Positions 10,428 through 24,814 of a stretch of 64,000 nt of DNA are shown in pieces. This DNA comes from Casuarina equisetifolia. Lineage: Eukaryota; Streptophyta; Magnoliopsida; Fagales; Casuarinaceae. Both the position numbers and the translations under genes were made by a program. The notes beneath the pieces were generated by a model, which made no database searches, was not told the DNA's origin, and worked only from the letters and a program-made list of their open reading frames with translations. Position 1 is the stretch's first letter; each line of letters begins with the position of its first letter. The stretch spans positions 19,853,491 to 19,917,490 of the forward strand of contig CM052361.1 of the NCBI GenBank assembly GCA_028551475.1, given 5' to 3'.

Positions 10428-13370
10428 ATGAATAATGGGGATGGGAAACGTGTAAATGGAGAGGCTGAGGAAGATGATGATGAGGATGAGGGAAGTGGGG
10501 GAGGCCTTGAAGCTTGGGAGAGAACTTATGCTGATGAGAGGTCATGGGAGGCTCTGCAAGAGGACGAGTCTGGGCTTCTTCGCCCTATTGATAACAAGAC
10601 CCTTTACCATGCCCAGTATCGTCGGCGCATTCGCTCCCTTTCCTCTCTGGCAACTACTGCCCGTATCCAGAAGGGTCTCATTCGCTATCTCTACATTGTC
10701 GTTGACCTTTCTAAGGTATTGGATTAATCACTTGGCACATGCTTCATATAAAAGTGATTTTTTTTCTTAACTATGCTAACATCTTGTTAATATGAATTGC
10801 TGCAAATGATGCATGGCTTCCTGTCCCTTGGATTGAGAAATCAAAATAGTGAATTGGTAATGTCTTATGTCTCTGTGGTGAATCTTGACTTGTAAAATGT
10901 GGGATTTACATGAACTGTGTCAGACATTTTTTTTTATTTTTTTTGCTTTGGCTAATGAATGCATCTAGGTGATATGACATACAAGATAGCAATATCTTAA
11001 TCTTTAAAATCTTCTGATGAAAGTGCTATGCAAACACATCGAACCTGAAAGGAATGAGGTATTATAGCTTTAAAGCCTACTAGTATATATTGGTTACTTG
11101 TAACTGGACATGTCTTTTAGGCTAAAGCATTGGGTAATTGCCTAAACATATGGACAGCAGGCAGTTCTGCCACCAAAAAGCACCATAAATCTATCTTATA
11201 ATTGTGAATGCCTTCAACTGATAGTGTGATCTATTAGAATACATGATCTGTTAGTTTTTGCAGTTCTTTTGATCAATTATTAGCAAATTTTTTCTCTTTC
11301 TTCATTTGCCTGCTTTCCATATATTTTTAGGCAGCTGCTGAGATGGATTTCCGACCCAGTCGAATGGTTGTGGTTGCAAAACATGCAGAGGCTTTTATTA
11401 GAGAGTTCTTTGACCAGAATCCGCTAAGTCAACTAGGTCTTGTGACAATAAAAGATGGGGTTGCTTATTGCTTAGCAGATATTGGTGGTAGTCCTGAATC
11501 CCATGTTAGAGCTTTGATGGGTAAACTGGAGTGCTCAGGGGAATCCTCCCTACAGAATGCCCTGGATCTTGTTCATGGATATCTAAATCAGATTCCATCA
11601 TATGGTCATCGAGAAGTTCTTGTCTTATATTCTGCTCTCAGTACCTGCGATCCAGGAGATATAATGGAGACTATCCAGAAATGCAAGAAGTCAAAAATTA
11701 GGTGTTCAGTAATTGGTCTCTCTGCAGAAATTTTTATATGCAAACATCTCTGCCAAGAAACTGGTGGCTCATACTCTGTTGCACTGGATGAGGTAAGGTC
11801 AAATCAACTACTGGGTGTTTCTCTAGGATTTGAGGATTTCAGTGAAGACTCTACCTAGATGAATCAGTTGTCATTGAAGTTGTTAAAATCACAACAGGGA
11901 CAGGAAACAGAAGTTTGGTTTTCATAAAAATCAACTTTTATCTACAGAGATTCAAGAAAATGAACTTTACGACAATTGGTTATCTTTAAATGTTCCTTGC
12001 ACGCATTTACATATTCATCTTTATATTTTATGCAGTCCCATTTCAAAGAGTTAATTATGGAACACGCTCCCCCCCCTCCAGCAATAGCCGAATATGCCAT
12101 TGCTAATTTGATAAAGATGGGTTTCCCACAAAGAGCAGCCGAGAGCTCCATAGCAATTTGTTCATGTCACAAAGAGGCTAAGGTTGGAGGGGGATACACC
12201 TGTCCAAGATGCAAAGCACGTGTATGTGAGTTACCAACTGAATGTCGAATATGTGGGTTGACACTTATTTCTTCGCCCCATTTGGCAAGGTCATATCATC
12301 ATCTTTTTCCAATAGTACCATTCAATGAGGTGTCTCCATCTCTGAATGATCCACGTAACAAATCTTGTTTTGGATGCCAACAATCTCTTTTAAACCCCGG
12401 TAAGTGGTTGCATTGTGTGTGAATGTTATTCTATCTTGGTCTGTCTATTGATCTTGTAGGATTATATTACTTAAATTGCTTTTGGTAATCCGTCCATGCA
12501 TACATACACATTCCTATTAAGCAAAAGAAGGCCTTTGGGAGAGAAGTCATTGATCTTGTAGGATTACATTACTTGAGTTGCTTTTGGTAATTTGGGCATG
12601 CATATGTACACATTCCTATTAAGCAAAAGAAGGCGCATGGGAGAGAAGTCATTCTCTTCCCATCCAGGCTTACATTCTAGTATCTCCGTGGTTGATCTTT
12701 CTATACGTCTTTGCTCAGCTGACTATATCAAGTATTTTGAAATTTTGAAGAAACCTTAAAGAATTAAATTCTTTTAAGCAGTTCTAAGATGTACTTTTGA
12801 CAAACAAAAACATGAAGGACCTGGGGATAATCTTAGATTATTTGGCACCCTTTGTTGAAGTGCTGTAGCAGCCTAATTTGATTGGAAGAAGCATCAAGGC
12901 ATAGGCTGCAGACTCAGGCGAGTGGCTGTATAGAAGTAAGAACTAGCATGGAATGACTTTTGGGACCCATTTTGTATCGATATAGTAACAAAAGATGAAA
13001 GGAAAGAAATAAAAAGTGAAAATAAAAAAAAGAGCTGATATACCTAACATAATCAAAGCTAAAGGAATCTTAAAAGAATTGTGTCAGATATTGAAGTTCT
13101 AAACATATCTTTTTATTTCATTTCTCTTCTAATTACTAAGAATGTACCATGTCCATGTCTTTGTGATAATGTCGAAGTCCTTAATGCTTATCCATTCCTT
13201 TTCAAACTGATTTTAACACAGGAAACAAACCTAGCCTTCGCGTTGCCTGCCCAAGATGCGAACAGCACTTCTGCCTTGATTGTGACATTTACATACATGA
13301 GAGCTTGCATAATTGCCCTGGTTGTGAGAGCTTCAGGCATTCCAAGTCAGCCACTGCTAGTGAAGAATGA
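10428..13370 (+). CDS. GTF2H2: General transcription factor IIH subunit 2 (TFIIH p44/Ssl1), five coding exons, 420 aa
   Basis: p44 is a core TFIIH subunit that stimulates the XPD helicase in transcription initiation and nucleotide excision repair in the nucleus. Exons: 10428-10715, 11331-11792, 12036-12399, 13222-13370, all with GT-AG introns and closing phases (96, 154 and 171 codons; the last joint splits a glycine codon). With the 5' UTR exon this makes five exons. An acidic N-terminus is followed by the Ssl1/von Willebrand A-like domain (RYLYIVVDLSKAAAEMDF near residue 85; GHREVLVLYSALSTCDPGD). Then come a cysteine-rich module at residues 292-323 (CPRCKARVCELPTEC) and the C-terminal C4C4 RING-like module at 361-406 (CFGCQQSLL, ACPRCEQHFC, HNCPGC). 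The length matches plant homologues closely. No lesion was seen. Confidence 0.95.
12447..12650 (+). repeat. Tandem duplication of 102 bp in GTF2H2 intron
   Basis: 12447-12548 and 12549-12650 are two adjacent copies (attgatcttgtaggatta.. to gggagagaagtc), differing at about a dozen positions. It lies in the intron between the exons ending at 12399 and starting at 13222. Confidence 0.9.
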
Positions 13371-13559
13371 TGATTGTTGTCTGCTGCTCCGTATGCAAAA
13401 GAAGGATTTAACCACACTTTCTTGGGAAGATCTTTCTTGGTAAGAATTCAAAGCCAATGTCACTAAACTCTTTTTGGACCATTCAAATTGCGAGAGTATA
13501 CGGGATGCTGGTATCCCCTTGATCCAACCTTTGAAGAGGGTTGCATTATGCTTTATCGG

Positions 13560-13560
13560 T

Positions 13561-13598
<38 letters not shown>

Positions 13599-13625
13599 GA
13601 AAGAAAGAAAGAAAGAAAGAGAGAG
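13560..13625 (+). repeat. GA/GAAA microsatellite
   Basis: (GA)n with a GAAA-rich right half, about 190 bp after the GTF2H2 stop codon and so probably in or near its 3' UTR. Confidence 0.9.
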
Positions 13626-16130
13626 TTACTGGTCGTTATGCAACTACCAAGCTTTAAAAAAATAAAAGTTGGTGATTTTTCCATAGGGTCCTGTAGTTAG
13701 TTATTTATTTATGTGATTTCTTAGGGAAGAGTTTTCAGTGATGTCTCTTGAGAATTGAATGAATCTTTAGTCGTAATCCGTCATGATTTTCGTGGGGAAT
13801 GTGTTGGTTTTTTTCACTGCCTGTTACGGTATACCTTTCTTTTCTAACTTCATAGGAAAAACTTATCTAATTTAGATGTTTGACGTGTTGGTGAACCGCA
13901 ATGTTCTCAAACTATCCATGGCTTCTTTTGATGATATTTGTTGTGTCAACTTTCGAACTAGGATTGTTTTAGTATCATTGGATGCCCCTGCATTTCATCT
14001 CTTGTTAGAAAATGGTGTCTGATGTGGGATGCTTGAGACTTGGTCATCCTATGTACTTTTGTATTACTTTTCTTGATGCTGAGTAACTAATACAAAGTAA
14101 AATGATATAAAAATGGAAATAGAAAATCGACACTGCACAAAAGTTCAATATTTTTTTCTTGGGTGGTTAAAAGCAGATGTGTCTGCACTTTATGAACTAA
14201 TCAGGTGGATAATAGGTTGTAAATGTCTCCGCTGTCTGGAACTTCCAAGTACTTTTCTTTGGATTAGCTGAGGGTTTAACTTTAATGCCTTTTACCAGAT
14301 TACGATCCTTATAAAATCTAAATTGTGAGTATAATGTGTCAGACCTTGATCATATATTTTTTGAATGAGGAGTGTTCGTATTATCGAAACGAAACAAAAC
14401 AAGATGTTTATAAGACTGTTGAAACAAGTAGGAGGGCGGATGACAACGTCAATTTGTTTCCTGTGCTTTATTCTCCCACTTTTATGGTAGGTTTCTTGTG
14501 CTTCACTCTCCTCTTTTATAGGATGTTTAACGAGACAAGAACAGTAAGAAATAAAAAGACAAGCAAAAAATCGTTTGAATTTTCTATTTATTTTTTTGTT
14601 AAAAAAATATTGGCCATTATTATAATAGATTATCAAGAGTAAAACAAACCATTACTTGTTACTTCCCTCTATAAGAACAGATTGTTAACTTGTAATTTTC
14701 TTTTTAATTCCCTCATCCTCTTTTCTTTTCTTTTCAGTTGGTTGTTTATTGATCCAAAGCAGATTTGACCAATTTTCTTAATATTTGTGATTTTAAAATT
14801 ATAGATTTGTAAATGATAGTTTAAGAAACTACTCTCCAACCTTAATCTTTTGAAAGGGTTGTATTTATATTAAATAAAAAAAATATTAAAAATTTAGAAG
14901 AATGTGGAGCTTGTAATAAGTCGAAGTTCTAAATGAATCAGTGAAATTTTCTAACAAAGATAGATATTAATAAACCTTTGCTTTTAGTGCTGGTCTCAAA
15001 ACCAATTTAAAGCTTGGAAGACCAAAAGGCATTGAGGTCTTACCTCTTGCAAGATGATCTTTTTGCTTCTCTAATAGAATTTTTCCTATATGTACCAATG
15101 TTTTTGCAAAATCTATAAAAACATTACAATCGTATTGTTCAAAAGATATATAACAAACAAAAAGAGATAAAAGGAAGGAATGAGAAAAATATAATAAATA
15201 ATAAGGATGAAGGAAAACGCATTCTCGAATAACAATAAGATTCTTAAAAATCAACTCTCATCCCTCAAAGAAGTGACTGGTGAGAAGCTTTCAAAGTTTG
15301 TAAATAAACTATGCAACTCAAACTTGTGAAAACAATCTCCAGAGGAATGGGCAAAATGCACAGGCATAAGCCGATCTCCCAAGGAACCATTGAAAGAAGG
15401 TTCAATGCGATCCACTATATCCATACCCGATGAATGTGGTAGTAGACATGAAATTACATCAGAACTATAAATCTTTTCGACACAGAGGTAGGTGTATTGG
15501 GTTTTCTTTGTCCTCGGGAGTAGTCACAGTTAGGGCCCAGCATGAAAGCGTATAAACCGATTTAAACTCCCTGATCGCCTTTACCGTGGCTACATCCCTG
15601 TCTCAACAACGACGATGACTTGCAAAAATAAGTTTTCCACAATCTGAAAGGGACTGTTCCTCCTATCACCCTTATATTTATATTGATAGATACCCTTATC
15701 TAACACAGATATACAGGTCCATGTTTTTACCCGGACAAAACTCACAGTTGTTTTGCAGTAGATAAACCCAAAAAGAGATTAAGGCAATTATCTTGGTGTT
15801 AGTCGATAATAAATGAACCGAATTTGCCTCTTGAAAACCCAAATACTTTTTAATGAAGAGAGAGTCCCTTTCAGATCATACATAATCCCCACCACCCGAT
15901 CTTTTCTCTTTCTCTCTTATTTTATTAGTTTGACTTCACATAGAGGGAACCCAGGTGACCGGGTGCTTTGCATAAACGTAACATGAAACCTCGGAACCAA
16001 AGCTATCAGCAAAAACAGCAAAGGTTTGAATTAGAGACATGAAAATTTCTATATAAAAACATCCAATTGAAATGATTCAAATTTCTATAAATAAGTAGCA
16101 CCAAATGAACATTTACAGGCGATTTGTGCT
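13626..16130. other. Intergenic region between GTF2H2 and SIZ1 (convergent)
   Basis: No gene recognised on either strand; the longest open stretches (14292-14642, 14967-15254) have no family resemblance and no coding character. The two flanking genes converge, so this region holds their 3' ends. Confidence 0.5.
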
Positions 16131-16656
16131 CAAATATTAAACAGATACAAAAAGGCAGGATGTGTGTTTCTAAAAGGGGCTACACCTCTTAATTCCAAAG
16201 GTTTTTAAAACCAATGGGTCTACATCCATCCAAGTATCCAAAAATAGAAAGACTATCTGCTGTACAAATTAGCAGCACTGGACCTGCTGTATTCATGAAG
16301 AATTGAACAGTGAAGATTGAGCTGAACCTGTTAAAGCAACTCCGGTTAGAAACATTATTCACAAACAGACAACAAGAGAACATACAAGACGGTAGCTTTA
16401 CCGATTGTTGTAAAAAAATATTCTGCAGGTGCCGGGGCAATTCTTTCTCAAGGCAATAACAGTTTTCTGGTGTTATTCCACTGTGTACGCCTTGGACCAC
16501 ATCTACAACTTCCACTCCATGCTCAACGACGGTTTGTCAACTTTCTTTGGCTAATCATACTGAACTTGAGTTCAAGCAACAAAATCATTAGATCAATGTA
16601 AGATAGGTTCTCCACTCCCACTAAAAGTTCAACACTTGACGAAATAGGTCTAGTTT
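16131..16656 (-). other. SIZ1: Probable SIZ1 3' UTR, with a possible UTR intron
   Basis: This sequence follows the SIZ1 stop on the minus strand. A possible intron runs from a gtaaag donor near 16402 to a ttgctttaacag acceptor near 16328. An open stretch at 16189-16515 has no recognisable family. Confidence 0.4.
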
Positions 16657-19600
16657 CTATTCCGAGTCGGACTCAATTGAAAGATACAACCGCGGCCTCA
16701 CAGAACGTTTTTGGCGAGGAAAAGAAAAAGGGCTATCACTCTCTGATCTTTGTCTACTTGATTTGTCAGGTCTAACGTCGTTCATGCCAAGAAGCAAAGA
16801 AGCTGCACTTGGAAGAACAGAACAATAAGCCAAAAATTCTTAATGGATAAAAATGGAAAATAGCAGAAGTGGGGAAAGGTAATATTCGAAGTCAAGATCT
16901 GAATGGATAAAATGGAAAATTGCAGCACTAGAGAAAGGCAATATTCAAAGTCTCCATAGAATTCCTGACAGTGCATAGACGTGCTGGTGCAACATATTAA
17001 GATTCATGGTTGGACAGTTTTCTGCAATGTCCATGCTAAATGATGGCACCACATACATGCAAACAAAATAATTATAATAAATAAACCCCCGAAATTGCAT
17101 CCAATATCAGAACCTAGCTTATATCCTTATAAAAATGTGGAAGAAAATATCCGAAACTACTAGAATTACTGTTTCAATCTGACACTAGTCGGATACACAA
17201 AAAAGCCATGCGTACTTGCATATAAAGATTAAGCGTGAAGCATCCTCCAAACTGTCTATCAGGATGCAATCTCAAAAATTAGAACAAAATCTATAGCAAT
17301 TCAAAGTCAAGTGAGGACAAACCAGTGTCAGCCAAAGAATCCAAGCCTTCTCTTGATGATGTTTGCTGTCTTGAATTCAATCCATTTGGAGGCAGAGTTT
17401 CACCATTATTACCACTGGCACCATCCCCAAGCCTTAAAGAAATCCAATCCTCAGTGCGAACACCATTTGTCACACCACCCTGATCTCTCATATCATTTTG
17501 TATGGAGCCATCAGAAGGTCTAGTGGGAAGAAATATTTGAAGCGAGGGATCATCCCCAAATGTCATGGAGTTATCAACAAACTCATCAAGAAAATCAGCA
17601 TCAGGGTGACCAACAGAGGGATCAGCGACTAAGGTAGAAGACCCCATGGGATTTTCTGGAGCTAATGGGTATCCATTCATTGAGGTGGAACAATTCATAG
17701 AGCCACGCTGCAAATCAACTAGGCCATCTGGCACATCTGTCTCAGAACTAAATAATTGAAAACCTGGTCCAGTTTGAGGTCCAGGTGGCGCCCATAGAGG
17801 CATCCCATGCATCCCAAATTCATCCTCGTTGGCATTAAAAAGATCCAAGCCATTTCCAAGAGTGGGATCTTCAGCATATGTTTCAGCTATTCCCTGAGGG
17901 GGAACAGGATAGTTAATGCCACCAGCATCATTTCGAGTGTTCTTGTAGACAGTTCCAGAAGACATCATAATATTATCCTCTCCTTCCGAATCACTAAGCA
18001 CAATAACTTCAGCATTTCCAGCAGGAGTAGATGAATTTCGTCCAGCAAATCCATATGCTGAATCAACATTCAGCGACATAGAATCCATCTCAATCCCATT
18101 ATTGTTAGAGTATTCAAAATTCACACCCCCATCCTGATTCACACTTCGATCTTCACCATCCCTACCACTTCCGGTGGCACTGCTGCTCATTGGGATAACT
18201 TTTTGTTCATGGTTTCCAAACCGTTCATGTAATCTATTATCAGAAGAGGTGTTAAGATCTTCAGGTCTACTGACTTCCCAGAAGCCATTACGATTCTTCT
18301 TAATTCCAAGTTTCAAACCAGGATGACCTTCAGAAATACCTTCTTGTTTGATCTCCTTCAACACTTCTACTTTTGGTTTAACTTCTGTGTCAGTGACACA
18401 AATAGTACCATCAGGAAAATGCCAATAAGCAAGATCCCCAAGATCTCTCCGTTCACTTTCACTTTTAGTCTTTACACGCCAAGAGCCTTCAGGTTTCACC
18501 TCAATCTCCGTTACATCTTCTCCACAATTTATCAACTGCACCACAACAACAGAATATGTCATTGTTTGTTAATTCATCCATGCAACAATTCTATGACATC
18601 CCTAAATTCGTACTGCACAAAAACTGTACTACCATGGTTGTAATGCGGTTGAAGTAAGGGTCAACAATTATATTCTCCAATGCATAGTTCCTGAGACAGA
18701 TAGGGCATTGCCACTGCAACCACAATAGAGAATCAATAAACACATAGGCCACTACGGACAAATCAACAAAGTTCATATTATGTCTTGAAGCTTGCCTTTC
18801 TAGACCGTTGGTTCATTTCCACAAAAACCTCAAGATCAAAACAACCCATGTGAGCACAAGGTTTGAATCTTCCAGCAACCTTCATTCTTGAACCACTCAT
18901 CTGTAAATTGCATAAACTAGCAAAATTAAAGCCAAATACAAATTGCTGAAACCTTGGAATCAAGCATTGGAAGGCATTGCTGAACAAGAAAGCCTCCACC
19001 ATTTACACATAGTTCACTATATTAAAGAATATTCCACCCAATTCAAAATTAGATATTAAGAATCTTCTCTAGTTTTTGGCATCAGAAAATCTTCCAGTAT
19101 ATTCTTGTACTACAAATATTATCCCTAATTGAAACCCCATTAGAATTACGGGAAGAATGGGCAGTAATTGTTCCAATGTGAAGCCATTCCAAGCACAGAG
19201 AGAAAGCACATGTGCACCATGAAGATAATTGGCACCAGTAGAAACGTGAAAGATCAACAGAGATGACCAGTGAATCCATTCATATGCTTCACAAGGCTAT
19301 TAAGCATTAACAATAATTAACATTTGCTGATGGTAAGAACCACAGAAAATCTGGATCGGAGAAGAAGAGGAGTTTCAACTACAAACAACAAACCAGCATA
19401 TCCTACTTATTATTCACTCAATTAATTCCTGTCATGTCCTTATTTGTCCCTGAGGAAGTTCAATAACCTTTAATCAGTATTGTTGCCCCCCCCCCCCCCC
19501 CCCCCCCCAACAAAAAAAAAAAGATGGAAGGAAAGGAAATAACTCTTGGGCATAGTATGCCAGAAAAGCTGTGTTCAGATATCCCAAGTAACCGTTGCAC

Positions 19601-22600
19601 TCAGTAATTACGCCTCCTCAAATTCCAATGGTACACCTGACCAACTCCTTTACCATTACCAGCACAGAAAATGTGTTGTAAAAAGCTATAATAAAACTAA
19701 ATACACAAAAAAGGAGATTTAAAGACATTTTTAATCACATAAAGAAAAATTTTACCACAGGAAGTCCTGAGAAACCTTGATTGCAGTGATGACATAAAAT
19801 AAATCACATGGTATCAGCTTGTTCTCAAATAAAGGAACGAGAATATTTATTACACAGTTAATTTCTCCAACCAGCTCGACTGCTTCTCTCTGGAAAATTT
19901 ACAGGGACATTTTAACCACTTCAAAACATTTAATGATGTAGGAGAAAAAAATGATGTTTTGAACATTGAGCTTATCACCAAACAGAATACTGAATGCTTC
20001 ATGTGTAGTTAAAACAATTTTAACACTGCTACATGTGATGATGACTAACTTTCTCATTGCTCAATGGCAAAGGAATGAAACCACACAAAAGGCTTCTCGA
20101 CAGGAATAGTTAGTAGAAACGGCTCTGAAAAAATATATTATTTACAATCACGACTCTCACACTACCTTATCCCAACAATCTTTTAAATACAATCAAGATA
20201 AGGCACTGAGTTAAATTATAAAATTTGATCAATTAGCCAGCCAGAAAACTTATGGAAATCTCACGATAGCATCAAGCCAAAATGAGGCACATGCCCCTGG
20301 AAAGATAAAAATATATAGATAAAGAGAGCCTCATTCTTGTCCAAAAAAACTCTGGACACGCACTAGAACTATTAAAAAAAAAAAAAATTACAGCTTTATG
20401 TAATGTGTTATATTCCCTGTGCATGATACAAAACTACAAACCTAAATTACAAAAATGAAAAATAAAACCATGCATTTGACAAAATCTAAAATGCGACTTA
20501 CTGGACATCGCAGACTGACATCAAAGGAATCTGCAACAACTTCCAAATCACTATCACTGTCAGCATTATCCATAGCAGTTCCACCACCAACACATCGACA
20601 AACACGAGCAAGAGCATCTTCAAAACGCTCGCCATCACATTCTTTGGGAATCAAGCTAAGAATCTAGACAACAAAGTGAAAATAACATAAACTCAGATAC
20701 TAATGAAGAAAGATATATGTGAATTCCCAGTAACAGGAAGGTTAACTAAAATTTCTTTTAGCAATGACTCTAAAACAGTACACGTATCCTGTGATGTAGA
20801 CCAGCCAGTATATCCACAAAATAGATTTATCATTCTCTATTTTTTCCAACCATTATACTGCGGCAATCATTGTATTCAACATCAATATGGACTCAATATC
20901 CAAGAAGAAGTGATCCTCATCTATCATTTTTAAGTATTACTTTATGATCTCCGTCTGATTAGCAATTTATAAGTCTTCAGTTCCACATAAATTAGCAGAA
21001 GGAAGAGGATAATATGAAACTAAATAACAACGCTCTCAAATTCTAGAAAACAAAAACCAAATTATTTAAGGAGTATGATATGGCAGACACTTGCAACCAA
21101 GTGCAGAATTACCGCCACATTTGTACCTGTTTGATAAAGCTGCTGGAGGAAAGTATAATTACTATTATAATGTTTATAAAATTAGCTACTTATGTCTTCA
21201 GTTACACATAAACAAGCCATAGGCAGATAATGTAGACAACTCTCTCCTTTTTCGACAAACAAAGAAAACCAAATATCTTAACGAATACAAAATGGCACAC
21301 ACTTGCAAGCACGAGCAGAATGATTGCCACATTTGTAACCATTTGATAAGACTACTGGAGAAAAATGTAATTACTCTAAGATGTTTTTAATCTATTTCTT
21401 CAGCTACACAAGCAAGCCAAAGGAAGAGGATGATAGAAATACTAGATAACAACGCTATCCTTTCTAAACAGAGGAACAAAAACCAAATATCTTAACAAGT
21501 ACAAAGAGGCAGACACCTGCAAGCAAGAAAGAATGACTGCCACACCTGTAACTGTTTGATCATTAAAGATGACGAGAGAGAAGAAAGCAAGAAAACCCAG
21601 ATTTCACCAAACTAATTATAACCTATAATTGCAAGACAACATCACCCCAACCACCAAAATCTTTGTGGCCAACAATTTTTTTTTTTAAAAAAAAACCCTC
21701 ATCAGGCAGACTAATAAATCAGATACTCATTCAATATCTGATGATCAATACACCACACATGCAACTCCCATATCAGGGTGCATGCCACATCCAAATTCTC
21801 TAGATTGTCACGCCATCAGCAAAATCTATCTTTGCATGCAAACAGCATCTTCCAGGACCCCAAAACAGTTTCCTTTTCCATCACTAAGAGATATAACAAA
21901 AGGATCCCGAACATTTATAGACTATGGTAGATTTATATGTCCAGCAAATGACTCAAAGGAAACCCACCTGTTGAACAGTACGCCGCCTAACAATTCGAAC
22001 ACCAAAGCAGAAAATGCGAGCATCACATCCTGTTAGGGAAATCTTATTAATTCCTTCTTTTGTGAATGTTGTTATCTGACCAAAAGAAAATACCAGTATG
22101 TTAGACAATTAACTTGAAGAATAAAACCATAGTAATTGTGTTAGGTAAATAACAAGAGCAATGAAAATTTTCAAACATGTTGAGGGCTGACGAACAACTC
22201 CAGGATCACACACAGACAATTCACAAAAAACAGCTACAACTAAGACCGTGATGACCATAAGAAAAAGTCAGTCTATACGTAGAGGCAAGAACTCACAATT
22301 GGACCATCATCACGACCATTAGCTCCAAGCAGCTGCCCACCAGGTCTATTAATAGCACGAACAGGCATACCTGTAAATGATTATGAGCAAAAGTTTTTTT
22401 CATACACAACCCAAAACCACAATCATTAATCAGAGATTAGAGCAAAGTTCTAGCTATAATCACCATACCATTGACCTGAAGATCTGCATATTGCGGCCAC
22501 TGCATCCTAAATGAAACCTTATCATTCAGAAGCATACACCAAGCCTGGACACGAATGCCATTATGCACACATCAATACATCCATAACCGAACAGGTCATT

Positions 22601-24783
22601 GGTTCATCATGCATCATTTTACACTTCTTCAAAATCTTGTTGATTAACCAACCTGAATATCATACTCTTGCTTTGATGATAAGTCCTTTTCTGACCTCGC
22701 AAGTTGAAATGTTCTCTCCAGAGTTTGCATAGGGTTTGTTCTGGACAATTACATAGGATCAAGACAAATATAAAAACATTATAAAAATCTCGCTGTAGTT
22801 GGACTAACACAAACATAAAAGCATGAAAATGCGTGTTTCCCTATCAAATAACTAATCAATTGGTCAAGTTGATATCCACTTCATCACCCAAAACCAATAT
22901 ATCAGCCCAAATCTATAAGTAAGTTTCCCTTCCAAATAACACTACCAAATGACAAATACATTAAGGTAAAGATCTTCCAATGACCAACATCACAAAATAA
23001 GCCTGAAGAAAACAACCTGCTCCTAACAGCCTTTGTCACAAATACTATATAGTTATCAACCTATTGGCAGCTAAATATTCGGTAACAAGGGAACTGATGG
23101 TAAGGAATGAAGACAGATTTAAACTCTAAGGAAGACATGAAATCAAGTCCTGAAGTCCAAGAAAAAACAACCATCCAAAAAGCACAACCCTTTTTCCTTT
23201 CAACAATAAAATCAAAGTTTTATATCTAGATCACTCCACTTAGAAAGAGCTTCAACATAAACAACAAAAAATGAGATTTACATTCAGAAGTGAACAAAAA
23301 AACCATTGGATCCACTCACCCATCAGTTGAAATAGTCGTAGTGATCAACTTCACAGGTAATAAAGGAGTTCCAACTGTATCCATAAAGCTGCACACAATA
23401 AAAGCATCAGAATGAAATTTACCCAAAAGGTTCCTAAAGTGTAAGTTATATAGTTACAAGAAAAAGATAAGTAGATCATGAAACATGACAACTTACTGAA
23501 CAATAGGCCATGGGAAATTAATAAAATGAATTAAAGCAAAGTATAAAACCAGGAATTTCTGGGGAAAAAAACAAAAAATGAAGTGCAACCAAGGTTGAAA
23601 ATCATCAGAATAGAACACAGCCTTTAAAATAAAATAAAAAAAAAGCCTCAGAGCCTAGTATTCCAAGCAGTTCTGCTTCCACAAAACCAATATTTCATCT
23701 CATCCATTCAATAAATAACAAACCACCTTATTCTCTCAAACATCAACACCTCTCCTATACCCATAGCCCATAGCACATATCAACTTGAAATTATCTTTAA
23801 AATAAATAATGGAATACATTCCAAAATACATAGACACATGGAAAGTACTGATTTCCTGCTCCCAACCATATTCTCCTACAATCTTGTACTGAATCGAGTA
23901 CATGACAGACATCTGAACATACACCATTTCCACGCCTGGGGCAAGCAGCCGATGTAAGTTAAGAGAAGAGGAAAGAATGATGATGACTAGAGTTTGCACA
24001 TTCCTTCCATTTCAAAAGCCTTTGAAGTCAAAATAACCCCTATATCATTTTTCAGGAACCTCTGTGAATCAAAATTCATGTCAGATCTACTTAAATCTTA
24101 TGTCTTCTAAATCATCAGCCATTTGTTCTCTAAAGAGCATCTAGTCATTGAAGCCCAACCCCTTGCTCAAACATAACTTAAAGGCATCACATGAACTTTC
24201 ATCTTCATGAACAAATAAGAACTTCCGCAGTTTATCTATTAGGCACTTCAACTTTTGGCAGAACACACTCTAGACAGCCAAATTATTGGATAAATTCTAA
24301 CATCTGGTCCAACGAATTATGAACTCTTCCAGGTAAACCTGCAATTTTTAACCAAGATAGTAGTAATGGCATAAGAACATCCCTGATTCAAAGTCCCATC
24401 CAGTTTCATGTCCACAGCACAAGTTATTGATGTTACAGCCAACAAAAATCCTACACTCTGATTCAGAGATGACAAATCAATTGACCAATTTAGAGGCATC
24501 AAAAAAGCCCCAACATAAAATGAGTTAAACGCAACCCATAGGAAGCAATATAAACCCTCAAACTCAAACCATCACAGAAATGTCTCACAAAAGTGAAACG
24601 GAAGTATATAAACTAACATTCATCAAGTCTTTGACAAAAACATATCAGAAACCATAAAGAATCATAGAACGAAATAAAGAACTCATGCAAATATCAATAC
24701 ATAGATTCCCAGAAATAATACATTGTTTCTGAAACCCCTTTGGCACATCATTAGAACAGGTCCTTGGACAAATGATTTTTTTT

Positions 24784-24814
<31 letters not shown>

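Noticed and set aside
13081..13443. Open frame of 120 codons overlapping the last GTF2H2 exon
   Set aside because: It is a different frame over the exon and intron; the spliced p44 frame explains the sequence.
16189..16515. Minus-strand frame of 108 codons after the SIZ1 stop
   Set aside because: No homology; it lies in the SIZ1 3' UTR and may cross a UTR intron.
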